From assembly GCA_026984215.1 (NCBI GenBank), contig JALSSO010000026.1:1-64000 (forward strand): 64,000 nucleotides of DNA, written 5' to 3'. The stretch comes from Gammaproteobacteria bacterium. GTDB lineage: Bacteria > Pseudomonadota > Gammaproteobacteria > JAJDOJ01. The position numbers and the translations under genes were made by a program. Below are positions 1 through 7,749 of this stretch, in pieces; position 1 is the first letter of the stretch, and each line of letters begins with the position of its first letter. The notes beneath the pieces were generated by a model that saw nothing but the letters and a program-made list of their open reading frames with translations, was not told the origin of the DNA and did not search any database.

Positions 1-473
1 TCCACCAGCCCCACCACCTTGGAATTGCGGCCGTCGCGGGTGCGGGCCGGCAGGTCGGCGACCATTTCCAGGGTTCGGGCATCGAAGACCCGCACGCCGC
101 CGGGCTCGTAGTTGGAGACCGCCACCAAGCGGCCGCTCTGCGAGATGGCCCCGCCCACGCTGTTGCCCGCCTGCACCACGCGCCTGACGATCCGGCCGCA
201 GAGCATGTCCACCTGGGTCAGCCCGCCATCGCGGCCGAAGACATAAGCGTAGCGCTCGTCGGGTGAGTAGACCACCGAGGCGTGGGAGACATCGCCCAGG
301 CCCTCCACCCGAAACAGGCGCTTGCGGGCGGTACGGTCCACGATCAGCACGCTCCCGGCGCTGCGCTCGATCACCACGCCCAGGTCCCCCGTGCCTCGCA
401 CGAGACATTCACCAGCGCCGGCGGCCGAAGCCGCGAGCAGCCACCCCAAGGCCAAGGCCGCGAGCCGGATCAC
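1..473 (-). CDS. nirF: NirF-like heme d1 biosynthesis protein (3' part missing)
   Basis: Partial gene; the start is inside the window and the C-terminus lies beyond position 1. The visible 157 residues begin with a signal-peptide-like stretch (IRLAALALGWLLAASAAGA) and continue as a beta-propeller resembling the d1 domain, with a DGRNSKVVGLV segment typical of NirF. NirF acts late in heme d1 synthesis in the periplasm, where it is described as a dihydro-heme d1 dehydrogenase. The GTG start (473-471) overlaps the nirC stop in a GTGA, implying translational coupling. Last visible gene of the leftward nor-nir operon. NirN-type proteins share the fold but are longer and usually carry a heme c domain, which is absent here. 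Confidence 0.85.
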   Translation of the reverse strand, partial: MIRLAALALGWLLAASAAGAGECLVRGTGDLGVVIERSAGSVLIVDRTARKRLFRVEGLGDVSHASVVYSPDERYAYVFGRDGGLTQVDMLCGRIVRRVVQAGNSVGGAISQSGRLVAVSNYEPGGVRVFDARTLEMVADLPARTRDGRNSKVVGLV

Positions 474-793
474 CGCCGGGGCCCCCTGCGCAGTTCCTGT
501 ACCAGCCAACGGGCGTCCTCCTCGCTCAATAGGGGCCGCCACGGCCCCATGGGCGTGCCCGGGCGGCCGTCGAGAATGGTCGACATCAATGCCTCGTCGC
601 TCTTGCCGGCCAGTGCCCCGGGCAGCAGAGAGGGGCCCAGCCCGCCCTTGCGCGTGAGTCCATGACAGGCGCCGCAGTCCTGCTCCAGCAGATTGAGCAG
701 CTCGGCCTGCCGGCCGGCCTCCAGCGCGCCATGGCCGGCGGCGGCCCCCAGTCCCAGGGCGAGCGCAAGGATCGTTCGCGGCGTTCTCCTCAT
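470..793 (-). CDS. nirC: NirC-like monoheme c-type cytochrome
   Basis: 107-residue periplasmic cytochrome. A signal peptide (MRRTPRTILALALGLGAAAGHG) precedes one heme c motif, CGACH, and a late GTPMGP segment that could give the axial methionine. The ATG at 793 is chosen because GAGGGAGGGA lies just upstream and the signal peptide begins there; an upstream in-frame extension has no such support. NirC proteins can pass electrons to cytochrome cd1 and are tied to heme d1 maturation. It sits between nirS and nirF and is separated from nirS by two strong hairpins, so its level may differ from nirS. Confidence 0.85.
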   Translation of the reverse strand: MRRTPRTILALALGLGAAAGHGALEAGRQAELLNLLEQDCGACHGLTRKGGLGPSLLPGALAGKSDEALMSTILDGRPGTPMGPWRPLLSEEDARWLVQELRRGPRR

Positions 794-807
794 CCGGGTC
801 CCTCCCT

Positions 808-852
808 CTCGCCGCAGCGCTCTGGAAAAGCCGCCCAGAGCGCTGCGGCGAG
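808..852 (-). repeat. Perfect 18-bp inverted repeat in the nirS-nirC gap
   Basis: Arms at 808-825 (ctcgccgcagcgctctgg) and 835-852 are perfectly complementary around a 9-base loop. On the minus-strand transcript this forms a very stable stem between the nirS stop and the nirC ribosome-binding site. There is no run of T after it, so an mRNA-stabilising or processing element fits better than a simple terminator. That role is inferred from position and structure only. Confidence 0.75.
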
Positions 853-854
853 AA

Positions 855-881
855 GGCGGAGCGGCCAAAGGCCGCCCCGCC
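855..881 (-). terminator. Hairpin directly after nirS
   Basis: A 12-base stem with one G-T type mismatch (arms 855-866 and 870-881) around a 3-base loop. It begins 19 bases after the nirS stop on the transcript. The following bases read TTCT, too weak for an efficient intrinsic terminator. With the adjacent 18-bp inverted repeat it makes a double-hairpin 3' end for nirS. A perfect 12-base palindrome, gcccgatcgggc, also sits at 882-893. Confidence 0.5.
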
Positions 882-899
882 GCCCGATCGGGCGCCGAA

Positions 900-2522
900 T
901 CAGTAGATGTCGCCCACGGTGTTGTGGACGTTCCACTTGCCGGTCGGGGTGATCAGGCGCTTGTCCTTGATGCGCTGTTTCACCTTGCCCGTCTTGTCGT
1001 CGATGATGACGATCTCGCTGGGATTGTCCTTCTTGTCCCAGATGCTCACCCAGACCTCGTCGCCGGCCTTGTTGTACTCGAAGTGCACGGCGCGCCCGTG
1101 GTCGGCCAGGCGCTGGCAGTGGATCTGGTGCTTGGGATCCTTCTTCAGGAAGTAGCACACGGTCTGCTGGATCTTGGCGTCCTTGTTCAACGCGTGATCG
1201 AACCAGACCTTGTCGCTATTGGGATGGGTCTTGGTGAACAGCGAGCCGGAACCCTTGGTCTTGACCGTGTAGACCACCTTCCACGCGTGCTCGGGATGTT
1301 TCTCCGGATCCGAGCCCCAGACCACGTATTCGGCCGCGCCGATGTGCGTGGCGCCGGTGACCGGACCATACTTCGGATCCACCCAGTTGGCCGTGCGCCC
1401 GGGATGGGGCTTGGTGGACACGTCGATGATCGCCTCCAGCTTGTCCTCCTTGGAGTCGATGATGACCATCTTGTTGGCCATGTTGGCCGCCACCTGGAAG
1501 TAGCGTCCCGACGCGTCGAACCCTCCGTCGTGCAGGAACGGTGCGGCGTCCATCATGATGACCTTGAGATTGTTCAGATCGGAATAGTCCACACTCCAGA
1601 CCTGCCCCGTTTCCTTGACGCTCACCAGCCATTCGGGCTTGAAGTGATTGGCCACGATGGAGGCCACGCGCGGCTCGGGATGGTAGGTGCCGTCGGTCAC
1701 CGTGTAGCCGCGGGTGCTCACCAGCTTCTTGGGCTCCAGGGTGAGCCCGTCCAGGATGGCGATGTGCGGCGGCCAGTAGCAGCCCACGATGGCCAGCTTG
1801 TCCTCATAGCCCTTGTACTTGGACACGTCGATGGAACGGGCGTCCGAGCAGGGTTTGACCTCGGCCACCACGCCGGGCTCCTTCATGTAGAGATCGATGA
1901 GGGTGGCCTTGCCGTCGCGGCCGATGGCCAGGAAGTACCGCCCGGAGGACGAGGAACGCAGGATGTGCACGGCATAGCCCGTGGGCACGATGCTGATGAT
2001 CTTCTTGGAATCACCGTCGATGATCGCCACCTTGCCGGCATCGCGCAGCACCACGCCGAACAGGTTCTGCACGTCGTAATCGTGCTCCGGCTTGCTGGGC
2101 CGCTGCTCCGGAGGCACCAGCACCTTCCAACTCTTGCGGATGTCGCCCAGGGAACGCTCCGGAGGCTGCGGCGGCTCCATCTGAATGTACTTGGCCATGA
2201 GCGTGGTTTCTTCCTTGCTCATGATGCCGTCCTTGCCCCAGGAGGGCATGCCGCCCGGCGTGCCGTTGAAGATGATGGCCTCCAGGGCCGCGGTGCCGAA
2301 TTTCTTCATGCGCTCGGGCTCCAGGCTGGGGCCGGTGGCACCCTTGCGCAGCGTGCCGTGACAACCCGCGCAGCGGTCGAAGTACACCTGCTGGGCCTTG
2401 GCGAACTCCTCGTCGCTCAACAGCTTCTTCTCGCCCGCCTGGGCCGCGGTGGCGCCCAGCGCCGCCGTGACCGCGGCGCTCAGGGCCGCGTTGCGAATGA
2501 TGGTCTTGTGACTGCTCTTCAT
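900..2522 (-). CDS. nirS: Cytochrome cd1 nitrite reductase (NO-forming)
   Basis: 540-residue periplasmic enzyme reducing nitrite to nitric oxide. A signal peptide ending near AAQAG precedes the heme c domain with CAGCH at residues 51-55. The rest is the eight-bladed heme d1 propeller: GYAVHILR carries the probable d1 proximal His186, and FLHDGG and THIGAA segments contain distal-pocket histidine candidates. Length is normal for the family. The ATG at 2522 follows GGGGAGGATC. It lies downstream of norCB in the same leftward operon, but with a terminator-like hairpin in front and hairpins behind, pointing to separate control of its mRNA level. Confidence 0.97.
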   Translation of the reverse strand: MKSSHKTIIRNAALSAAVTAALGATAAQAGEKKLLSDEEFAKAQQVYFDRCAGCHGTLRKGATGPSLEPERMKKFGTAALEAIIFNGTPGGMPSWGKDGIMSKEETTLMAKYIQMEPPQPPERSLGDIRKSWKVLVPPEQRPSKPEHDYDVQNLFGVVLRDAGKVAIIDGDSKKIISIVPTGYAVHILRSSSSGRYFLAIGRDGKATLIDLYMKEPGVVAEVKPCSDARSIDVSKYKGYEDKLAIVGCYWPPHIAILDGLTLEPKKLVSTRGYTVTDGTYHPEPRVASIVANHFKPEWLVSVKETGQVWSVDYSDLNNLKVIMMDAAPFLHDGGFDASGRYFQVAANMANKMVIIDSKEDKLEAIIDVSTKPHPGRTANWVDPKYGPVTGATHIGAAEYVVWGSDPEKHPEHAWKVVYTVKTKGSGSLFTKTHPNSDKVWFDHALNKDAKIQQTVCYFLKKDPKHQIHCQRLADHGRAVHFEYNKAGDEVWVSIWDKKDNPSEIVIIDDKTGKVKQRIKDKRLITPTGKWNVHNTVGDIY

Positions 2523-2557
2523 GACGATCCTCCCCGATCTGGAGACATTGGCTACGG

Positions 2558-2587
2558 AAAAGGGCCGCCGGCCGAAGCCGGCGGCCC
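2558..2587 (-). terminator. UUCG-tetraloop terminator-like hairpin between norB and nirS
   Basis: Arms 2562-2572 and 2577-2587 form a perfect 11-bp G+C stem. On the minus-strand transcript the loop reads TTCG closed by C-G, the ultra-stable C(UUCG)G type, and the stem is followed by TTTT (2561-2558). It starts 11 bases after the norB stop. Only about 35 bases remain before the nirS ATG, too little for a normal promoter, so it most likely acts as an attenuator, a processing site or a partial terminator. Confidence 0.75.
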
Positions 2588-2597
2588 GGGCTCGGTG

Positions 2598-4085
2598 TCA
2601 GGCCGCGGCGGGCGCGGCCTGCGCGCCGGCTTGCGCCTGTTCGCTCTCGTGACCGACCTGGGTGGCCGTTCGGGTCTCTCCGGCGCCGATGGCGAGCAGA
2701 TCCCACACCAGCAGCAGGTACCCTGCGGCCGTCACCCAGCCGAAGATCTGCCTCCACCACATGGCCTGCATGAACCACGGGTGAGTCTGCGCCTTGAAGT
2801 ACCCGGCCCAGGTGGAGCCCTCGATGGCCCGCTCGATGAACGACTGTTCGTAACCGGCGATGAGCAGCGACATGGTCATGCCCAGCACGCCGATGCTGAG
2901 CAGGGCCAGGGCCCATTTCCATCGCCACGCCCCCGCGATGCCGGCCGACATATAGACGTTGCCCCGCCATTGCTGCGCGGCCAGGTAGAAGAAGGCGATG
3001 TTGATGGTGGCGTAGGCGCCGAAGAAGGCCAGGTGCCCGTGCGACGGCGTCCACTGGGTACCGTGGGTGTACAGATTGATCTGGGGCAGCGTATGCATGA
3101 AGCCCCACACCCCGGCGCCCAGGAAGTTGCCGAAGGCATGCGCGATCAACCACGCCAAGGCCGGATGGTTGGAGCTCTTGAGCTCGTGCTTGCCCGCGTC
3201 ATAGAGCGAATGCACCACCATGGCCACCAGCGGGATCGGCTCCAGGGCCGAGAAAAACCCACCGATCTCGAACCAGTAGTCCGGCGTGCCGATCCAGAAA
3301 TAGTGATGCCCCAGCCCCAGGATGCCCGAGCCGAACATCAGGGCCACCTCGATATACAGCCAGGTCTGGACGATGCGCCGCGACACGCCCAGGGTCTTCA
3401 TCAGCCCCCAGGCCATGATGGCGCCCACCAGCACCTCCCAGGTGGCCTCCACCCACAGGTGGATCACCCACCACCACCAGTACTGGTCCACCGAGATATT
3501 GGGGGTGAAGAACATGCCGGCCAGATACAGGCCCGCCAGGGCGAGCAGATCGAGTGCGATCACGCCGCCGATGCCCGTGAACCGCCCCTTCATGAAGGTG
3601 GCCAGCACGTTGAAATAGAACACCAGCACCACCACAACGATGCCGATGTCGGCCCACCGCGGCGCCTCGATGTACTCTCGACCCTCGTTGATGAACCAGA
3701 TGGTCTTGATGTCACCCGGCCCGTACTGCACGAACAGATACACGAGCACCACCACGGCGACGGCCAGCGTCAGGACCCAGAAGGCGATCTCGCCCAGCTT
3801 GAGCCCCACCACCGGGTGCCGGGCCTCGTCCTCCATCAGCCAGTAGACGCTGCCGAGAAAGCCGTAGAGCATCCACACCACCATGGCGTTGATGTGGACC
3901 ATGCGGTTGACGTTGAAATCCAGGACCCCATACAGGAAGTCGGGCTTGAGATATTGCAGACCGGCCAGCAGCCCGAACAGGATCTGGGCACCGAACAGGA
4001 TCAACGCCACCGTGAAATACTTGACGGCGAGGCGCTGACCCCCGGTCAGATTGCTGGAATCGAGAACTCCGACGCGGGTCATCAT
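2598..4085 (-). CDS. norB: Nitric oxide reductase large subunit (cNOR)
   Basis: 495-residue integral membrane heme-copper-family subunit reducing two NO to N2O with electrons from NorC. About twelve membrane helices. H64 is the expected low-spin heme b ligand; H209, H260 and H261 with E213 match the FeB site of cNORs; HGTQWTPSHGHLAFF carries the remaining heme ligands. The N-terminus lacks the fused quinol-oxidising domain, so it is cytochrome-c-dependent NorB, not qNOR. Its ATG overlaps the norC stop (ATGA). The alanine-rich tail after the last helix is slightly longer than usual. Confidence 0.96.
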   Translation of the reverse strand: MMTRVGVLDSSNLTGGQRLAVKYFTVALILFGAQILFGLLAGLQYLKPDFLYGVLDFNVNRMVHINAMVVWMLYGFLGSVYWLMEDEARHPVVGLKLGEIAFWVLTLAVAVVVLVYLFVQYGPGDIKTIWFINEGREYIEAPRWADIGIVVVVLVFYFNVLATFMKGRFTGIGGVIALDLLALAGLYLAGMFFTPNISVDQYWWWWVIHLWVEATWEVLVGAIMAWGLMKTLGVSRRIVQTWLYIEVALMFGSGILGLGHHYFWIGTPDYWFEIGGFFSALEPIPLVAMVVHSLYDAGKHELKSSNHPALAWLIAHAFGNFLGAGVWGFMHTLPQINLYTHGTQWTPSHGHLAFFGAYATINIAFFYLAAQQWRGNVYMSAGIAGAWRWKWALALLSIGVLGMTMSLLIAGYEQSFIERAIEGSTWAGYFKAQTHPWFMQAMWWRQIFGWVTAAGYLLLVWDLLAIGAGETRTATQVGHESEQAQAGAQAAPAAA

Positions 4086-4681
4086 TCACCTCCCTGCGCG
4101 ATCGACTTGAAGTTGTAGGGGAATCCATTGGTGTCGATGGCCGACATCCACTTGAGATAGGCGATGACGGCCTTGGCCTCCTCCTCGGTGAGATGGAGGT
4201 TCGGCATCCTGCGGCCCGTGCCGAAGGTGCGCGCATTGTTGGTCGGATCCATCAGGAACTGGAGCATGAGCTGCTCGCGGATGGTCGCCGCCCCCCAGGC
4301 CGGATCCAGCCAGGCCTTGGTGAGGTCTGGCGCGAAATAGGCGCCGTTGCCCAGCAGGGTGTGACAGTTCATGCAGTTGCGTCCCTGGATGGTGAGCTTG
4401 CCCTTGCGCACCAGGGCGGCAGCCTCCTCCTCGGAGAGCTTTTTGCCGAACAAGGGCTCTTCGGGTCCGATCTTCGGCACCTGGTAACCCCGCGCTTCGT
4501 CGGGCGCATAGCTGATGCGGTGATTGATGACGCTGTAGTCCGGCACCCGGGCGGAGCCGGCCATGATCTGCTTCATGGTGTCGAAGGTCAGCCAGATCAG
4601 GATGACGAAACTCAGGGCGGTCACGAAGATGGCCGTCTTGGCCCAGAACCCTTCGCGCGCCCACCAAGGTGTGGCTTCCAT
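4082..4681 (-). CDS. norC: Nitric oxide reductase cytochrome c subunit
   Basis: 199-residue membrane-anchored cytochrome that feeds electrons to NorB. One N-terminal helix (about residues 14-32), then a periplasmic heme c domain with CMNCH at 103-107 and the conserved LLGNGAYFAPDL stretch; RRMPNL supplies the likely axial Met. The ATG at 4681 is preferred over one six codons upstream because AGGAGGGG sits 5 bases before it. The protein is about 50 residues longer than Pseudomonas-type NorC; the extra segment lies between the helix and the heme (roughly residues 45-95). Confidence 0.93.
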   Translation of the reverse strand: MEATPWWAREGFWAKTAIFVTALSFVILIWLTFDTMKQIMAGSARVPDYSVINHRISYAPDEARGYQVPKIGPEEPLFGKKLSEEEAAALVRKGKLTIQGRNCMNCHTLLGNGAYFAPDLTKAWLDPAWGAATIREQLMLQFLMDPTNNARTFGTGRRMPNLHLTEEEAKAVIAYLKWMSAIDTNGFPYNFKSIAQGGE

Positions 4682-4740
4682 AGAGACCCCTCCTGTCATA
4701 AATTGTCCAGTCGCAACGAATCCTTAGTTCTGCGGTCAGA

Positions 4741-5094
4741 TCAGGCCCGGCGCGGGGGAACGGCCTTGGCGGACCGCGGATCCCCCTCGCCTTGGGCGGG
4801 CTCGGCGTGCGTTCCCTCGCACAGGTGCCAGATGGCGTGCGGCGCCACGAGATAACCCACCAGCATCGCGACCACCAGCCAGGTCCAGAACCCGGTCAGA
4901 TGGGTGGCGTCGGCGAGCGTGAGCACGGAGACGACCAGCACCGCATAGGCCGCGTAACCCCACCACACCAGCTTCGGACGCCCGTGCAACCGCCCCCAGG
5001 CGAAGAGCATCGCGTACAGGGCCCCGAACAGGATGACCATGGCCGCCGAAAAGAAGGTGATGAAGAAGTCGTGAAGCTCGACCGGTTGCAGCAT
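4741..5094 (-). CDS. Small membrane protein leading the nor-nir operon, function unknown
   Basis: 117-residue protein not recognised with certainty. It shows about three hydrophobic helices (around residues 8-30, 38-58 and 64-85) and a charged C-terminal tail with EGDPRSAKAVPPRR. The ATG at 5094 is preferred because the first helix follows directly; GGAGG is present but about 12 bases away. It is first in the leftward transcript and 59 bases before norC, so a role in NOR assembly or nitrogen-oxide respiration is plausible by position only. No heme-binding CXXCH is present. Confidence 0.6.
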   Translation of the reverse strand: MLQPVELHDFFITFFSAAMVILFGALYAMLFAWGRLHGRPKLVWWGYAAYAVLVVSVLTLADATHLTGFWTWLVVAMLVGYLVAPHAIWHLCEGTHAEPAQGEGDPRSAKAVPPRRA

Positions 5095-5261
5095 GTCGTC
5101 GCGGGTCCTCCGTGGTCGTTCCATGCCCGAGTGGATACAACGACTCGCACGCCGCCTGTGGAATCGGCGGGGCACTCCGCCAAGGGACGTCAGTTTCACC
5201 ATCAGGGCCTTCGGGGGGCCTTGATTTCGGTCATGGTTTACCGGCAACCGGGAATGCGAGG

Positions 5262-5275
5262 TTGACTCAGGTCAA
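5262..5275. promoter_or_regulatory. FNR/Dnr/NNR-type dyad between the nor-nir operon and nnrS
   Basis: TTGAC-TCAG-GTCAA is a perfect dyad of the CRP/FNR-family form TTGAY-N4-RTCAA. It sits in the 235-bp divergent gap (5095-5329), 61 bases from its centre to the nnrS ATG and about 174 to the first gene of the nor-nir operon. FNR-family regulators (Anr, Dnr/NNR) commonly control nir, nor and nnrS genes. A weaker look-alike, TTGATTTCGGTCAT, lies at 5221-5234. The rest of the gap holds no gene I can support. Confidence 0.75.
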
Positions 5276-5329
5276 AAGCCCCCGCGAAAGGGGTTGCCCA
5301 GCCCGGAAAAATCTTGGGAGGTCGCATAC

Positions 5330-6523
5330 ATGAAGCGTACACCGACGGCCCTGGCCGCCTTCCTCGAAGCCGGGTTCCGCCCCTTCTTCCTCGCGGCCAC
5401 GCTGGGCGGCATCGCCCTGGTCCTCGTGTGGGGCCTGGAGTACGGGTTCTCGGGCGCCAGCCCCAGAACCGGGCTGCACCCGGTCGTCTGGCACGGGCAC
5501 GAGATGCTGATGGGCTACACGGCCGCGGTGGTCGCCGGGTTCCTGCTCACCGCGGTGTCCAACTGGACGGGCCGGACCACGCTGACGGGGCCGTGGCTGG
5601 GGACGCTCGCGGCGGTGTGGCTGGCGGCGCGGATCGCCCTACTGCTGCCCGGGGAGGGACACTGGCCGGCGTTCGCCTTGGAAACCCTGTTCTTCCTGGG
5701 ACTCAGCGTGGCCCTGCTCCGCCCGGTGATCGCCGCAAAGCGCTGGAGCGACCTGGAAGTGCTGGCCAAGGTGCCGACCCTGTGGGTGGCCGGGCTTCTG
5801 ATCCACCTCGGTGCCGCGGGGATACTGAACGAGGGTATCCGTTGGGGGTTGTACACCGCGCTCTACACCGTGGTCGGGCTCATCATGGTCATCGGCCGAC
5901 GGGTGATTCCCTTCTTCATCGAGCGGGGCACCGGGGGCCGGCTGACCTGGCGACCCCCCCGCTGGCAGGAGCTGATGGGGCTCGTGGTTTTCCTGGCCTT
6001 CTGGATCCTGGACGCATTCACGCGTGAGAAGGCGGCTGTGGCCCTGACCGCCGCCGTCCTGGTGGTGATCCACGGCATCCGCCTGCTCGCCTGGCATCAC
6101 CGGGCCCTGTGGTCACGCCCGATGGTCTGGGTCCTCTACCTGGGCTATACCTGGATCGTCGCCGCCTTCGCGCTCAAGGCGGCCGGCTGGTGGTGGCCGC
6201 AGGCCGACGCGTTGGCCCTGCACGCCTTCGCCTACGGCGGCATCGGGCTGCTGACCATGGGCATGATGGTGCGGGTCACCCTGGGGCACACGGGGCGCAA
6301 TCCCAACGCGCCGCCCCGTGGTGTGAGCTGGATCTTCTTGCCGCTGGCCCTGGGCGCGCTGGTCCGTGTCGCGCTGCCGCTGCTCGCCCCGGACCGGTAC
6401 CCGCTGTGGGTCCTCGCCTCGGCGGGGCTGTGGCTGAGCGGCCTGCTGGCGCTGGCCACGATCTGCCTCCCCATGTGGATCCGCCCATCCGTTCCGCCAC
6501 GCGGCATCCCCTTGCGTCACTGA
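5330..6523 (+). CDS. nnrS: NnrS-family heme-copper membrane protein
   Basis: 397-residue polytopic membrane protein with about twelve helices. NnrS proteins bind heme and copper, are usually under NO-responsive control and protect against NO-derived stress; the exact chemistry is unsettled. N-terminal FRPFFLAA, HPVVWHGHEMLMGY and GRRVIPFFIERG are conserved family segments with the histidines expected to hold metal or heme. The ATG at 5330 has GGGAGG 8 bases upstream; an earlier in-frame TTG lacks support. It is divergent from the nor-nir operon and shares the FNR-type site. Confidence 0.93.
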   Translation: MKRTPTALAAFLEAGFRPFFLAATLGGIALVLVWGLEYGFSGASPRTGLHPVVWHGHEMLMGYTAAVVAGFLLTAVSNWTGRTTLTGPWLGTLAAVWLAARIALLLPGEGHWPAFALETLFFLGLSVALLRPVIAAKRWSDLEVLAKVPTLWVAGLLIHLGAAGILNEGIRWGLYTALYTVVGLIMVIGRRVIPFFIERGTGGRLTWRPPRWQELMGLVVFLAFWILDAFTREKAAVALTAAVLVVIHGIRLLAWHHRALWSRPMVWVLYLGYTWIVAAFALKAAGWWWPQADALALHAFAYGGIGLLTMGMMVRVTLGHTGRNPNAPPRGVSWIFLPLALGALVRVALPLLAPDRYPLWVLASAGLWLSGLLALATICLPMWIRPSVPPRGIPLRH

Positions 6524-6556
6524 ACCGGCGCGCCAACGCCCCGCTTCCACGTCCTG

Positions 6557-6580
6557 AAAACCGACCGGATCGGCTTTTTT
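6557..6580 (+). terminator. Intrinsic terminator after nnrS
   Basis: A short hairpin (CCGA / TCGG around CCGGA, extended by A-T pairs past one mismatch) is followed by six T residues at 6575-6580. It lies about 35 bases after the nnrS stop and separates it from the yfdX-like gene. Confidence 0.55.
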
Positions 6581-6683
6581 ACAAACCCGTTGAAAAGCGG
6601 GCGACCGCCTCCATCTCCTGGGTGGTGCGCGCCGACGGTGCGTCACTGCGCATAACGAAAAACCGATGTTCAAGGAGAAAGAC

Positions 6684-7637
6684 ATGAAACACCTGCAACC
6701 GACCCATCCCTGGCTGGCGGCGGTACTGGCCTGCGCATTACTCGCCGGCGGCGCGGCCGCCGCGGAGAACAAAGCCGATGCGGAGCCGGCCCCGCAGGCC
6801 GCCGCAAAGGCGCAGCACCCTCACGAGGCCCAGTCCCCTGACAAAGCCGCCGAAAAACCGCAAAGCGGGGATCAGACCCGTGGCAAGGCGGCCGAGGAGC
6901 GGGCCAAGATCGTCGAGGAGGCGGTCACCGCCCTGGCCCGGACCAATACCGCCCTGCGCGCCTTGGACGCCGGGGACACGAACAAGGCGCTGGAGGATCT
7001 CGCGGTGGCCGTGGGCAAGCTGGAGTTGATCGTGGCCGCGCATCCGGACATGGCCCTCGCGCCGGTGGACGTGCGGGTCATCACCCAGGACCTGGTCGCC
7101 ACCCCCGCGGACGTGAAAAAGGCGGTCAAGCAGGCCGAGGACCTGTTGGAGGACGGTCGCGTGCAGGACGCCCGCGCGATCCTGCGGGATCTCGGCAGCG
7201 AGGTGATCGTGCGCGTGGTGAATATTCCGCTGGCCACCTACCCGGATGCCATCAAAGCCGTCGCTCCGCTGATCCAGTCCGGCAAGATCGCCGAGGCCAA
7301 GCAGGCCCTGGTGGCCGCGCTGGGTACGCTGGTGGTCGTGGACAATGTGATCCCGCTGCCCGTGATGCGGGCCGAGCGCGCCCTCGACGAAGCCAAGACC
7401 CTGGCCGCAACCAAGCAACGCGATGATGAGCAAAACAAACGCTTGTCGAAACTTCTGCAGTACGCCCGCGAGCAGCTGGAGTTGGCCGAGGCACTCGGCT
7501 ACGGCGACGAAAAGGCCTTTGCTCCCTTGCTGAAGACCATCCGGGAGATCGAGAAAAACACCGCCGGTGGAGGCACCGAGGAGGGCCTCTTCGACCGGAT
7601 CAAGAAGGAGTTCGAGAAACTCCGCGCCAAGCTGTGA
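6684..7637 (+). CDS. YfdX-family secreted protein
   Basis: 317-residue exported protein. A signal peptide (MKHLQPTHPWLAAVLACALLAG) is followed by a low-complexity Ala/Lys/Gln linker (about residues 25-70) and a helical YfdX-like domain (about 75-317). YfdX proteins are periplasmic or cytoplasmic helical proteins of unclear role, linked in enterobacteria to acid or multidrug response. ATG 6684 has AAGGAG 6 bases before it; the earlier in-frame ATG at 6666 would remove the proper signal peptide start. It follows nnrS but is split from it by a terminator. Confidence 0.75.
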   Translation: MKHLQPTHPWLAAVLACALLAGGAAAAENKADAEPAPQAAAKAQHPHEAQSPDKAAEKPQSGDQTRGKAAEERAKIVEEAVTALARTNTALRALDAGDTNKALEDLAVAVGKLELIVAAHPDMALAPVDVRVITQDLVATPADVKKAVKQAEDLLEDGRVQDARAILRDLGSEVIVRVVNIPLATYPDAIKAVAPLIQSGKIAEAKQALVAALGTLVVVDNVIPLPVMRAERALDEAKTLAATKQRDDEQNKRLSKLLQYAREQLELAEALGYGDEKAFAPLLKTIREIEKNTAGGGTEEGLFDRIKKEFEKLRAKL

Positions 7638-7661
7638 CTTCGCCTGCCTTCAGGCACGGGT

Positions 7662-7688
7662 CCCGGGGGCCGGATTCCGCCCCCCGGG
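7662..7688. terminator. G+C hairpin between the YfdX gene and the DUF1538 operon
   Basis: A nine-pair stem, CCCGGGGGC against GCCCCCCGGG with one bulged base, around an 8-base loop. No T run follows, so termination is uncertain. It lies in the 112-bp gap 7638-7749, where I see no further element and no clear ribosome-binding site for the next gene. Confidence 0.35.
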
Positions 7689-7749
7689 CCTCCTCATGAC
7701 CCTGCTCGGCATCTGACACCGGCCGACTGCAGGGTTACCATTACCCCTC

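Noticed and set aside
881-899. Similarity of gcccgatcgggcgccgaa (882-899) and gcccgatcggggcgccgaaa (13471-13490)
   Set aside because: One base insertion apart, both in G+C-rich gaps; two copies alone are too few to claim a shared element.
693-4118. Very long open frame (about 1,140 codons) on the plus strand
   Set aside because: It is antisense to nirC, nirS and norB; high G+C removes stop codons in the reverse frames, and the translation is low-complexity His/Asp/Arg/Gly-rich without domains.
5221-5234. Second FNR box TTGATTTCGGTCAT
   Set aside because: Its right half (GTCAT) breaks the palindrome; kept only as a possible weak site beside the perfect one at 5262-5275.
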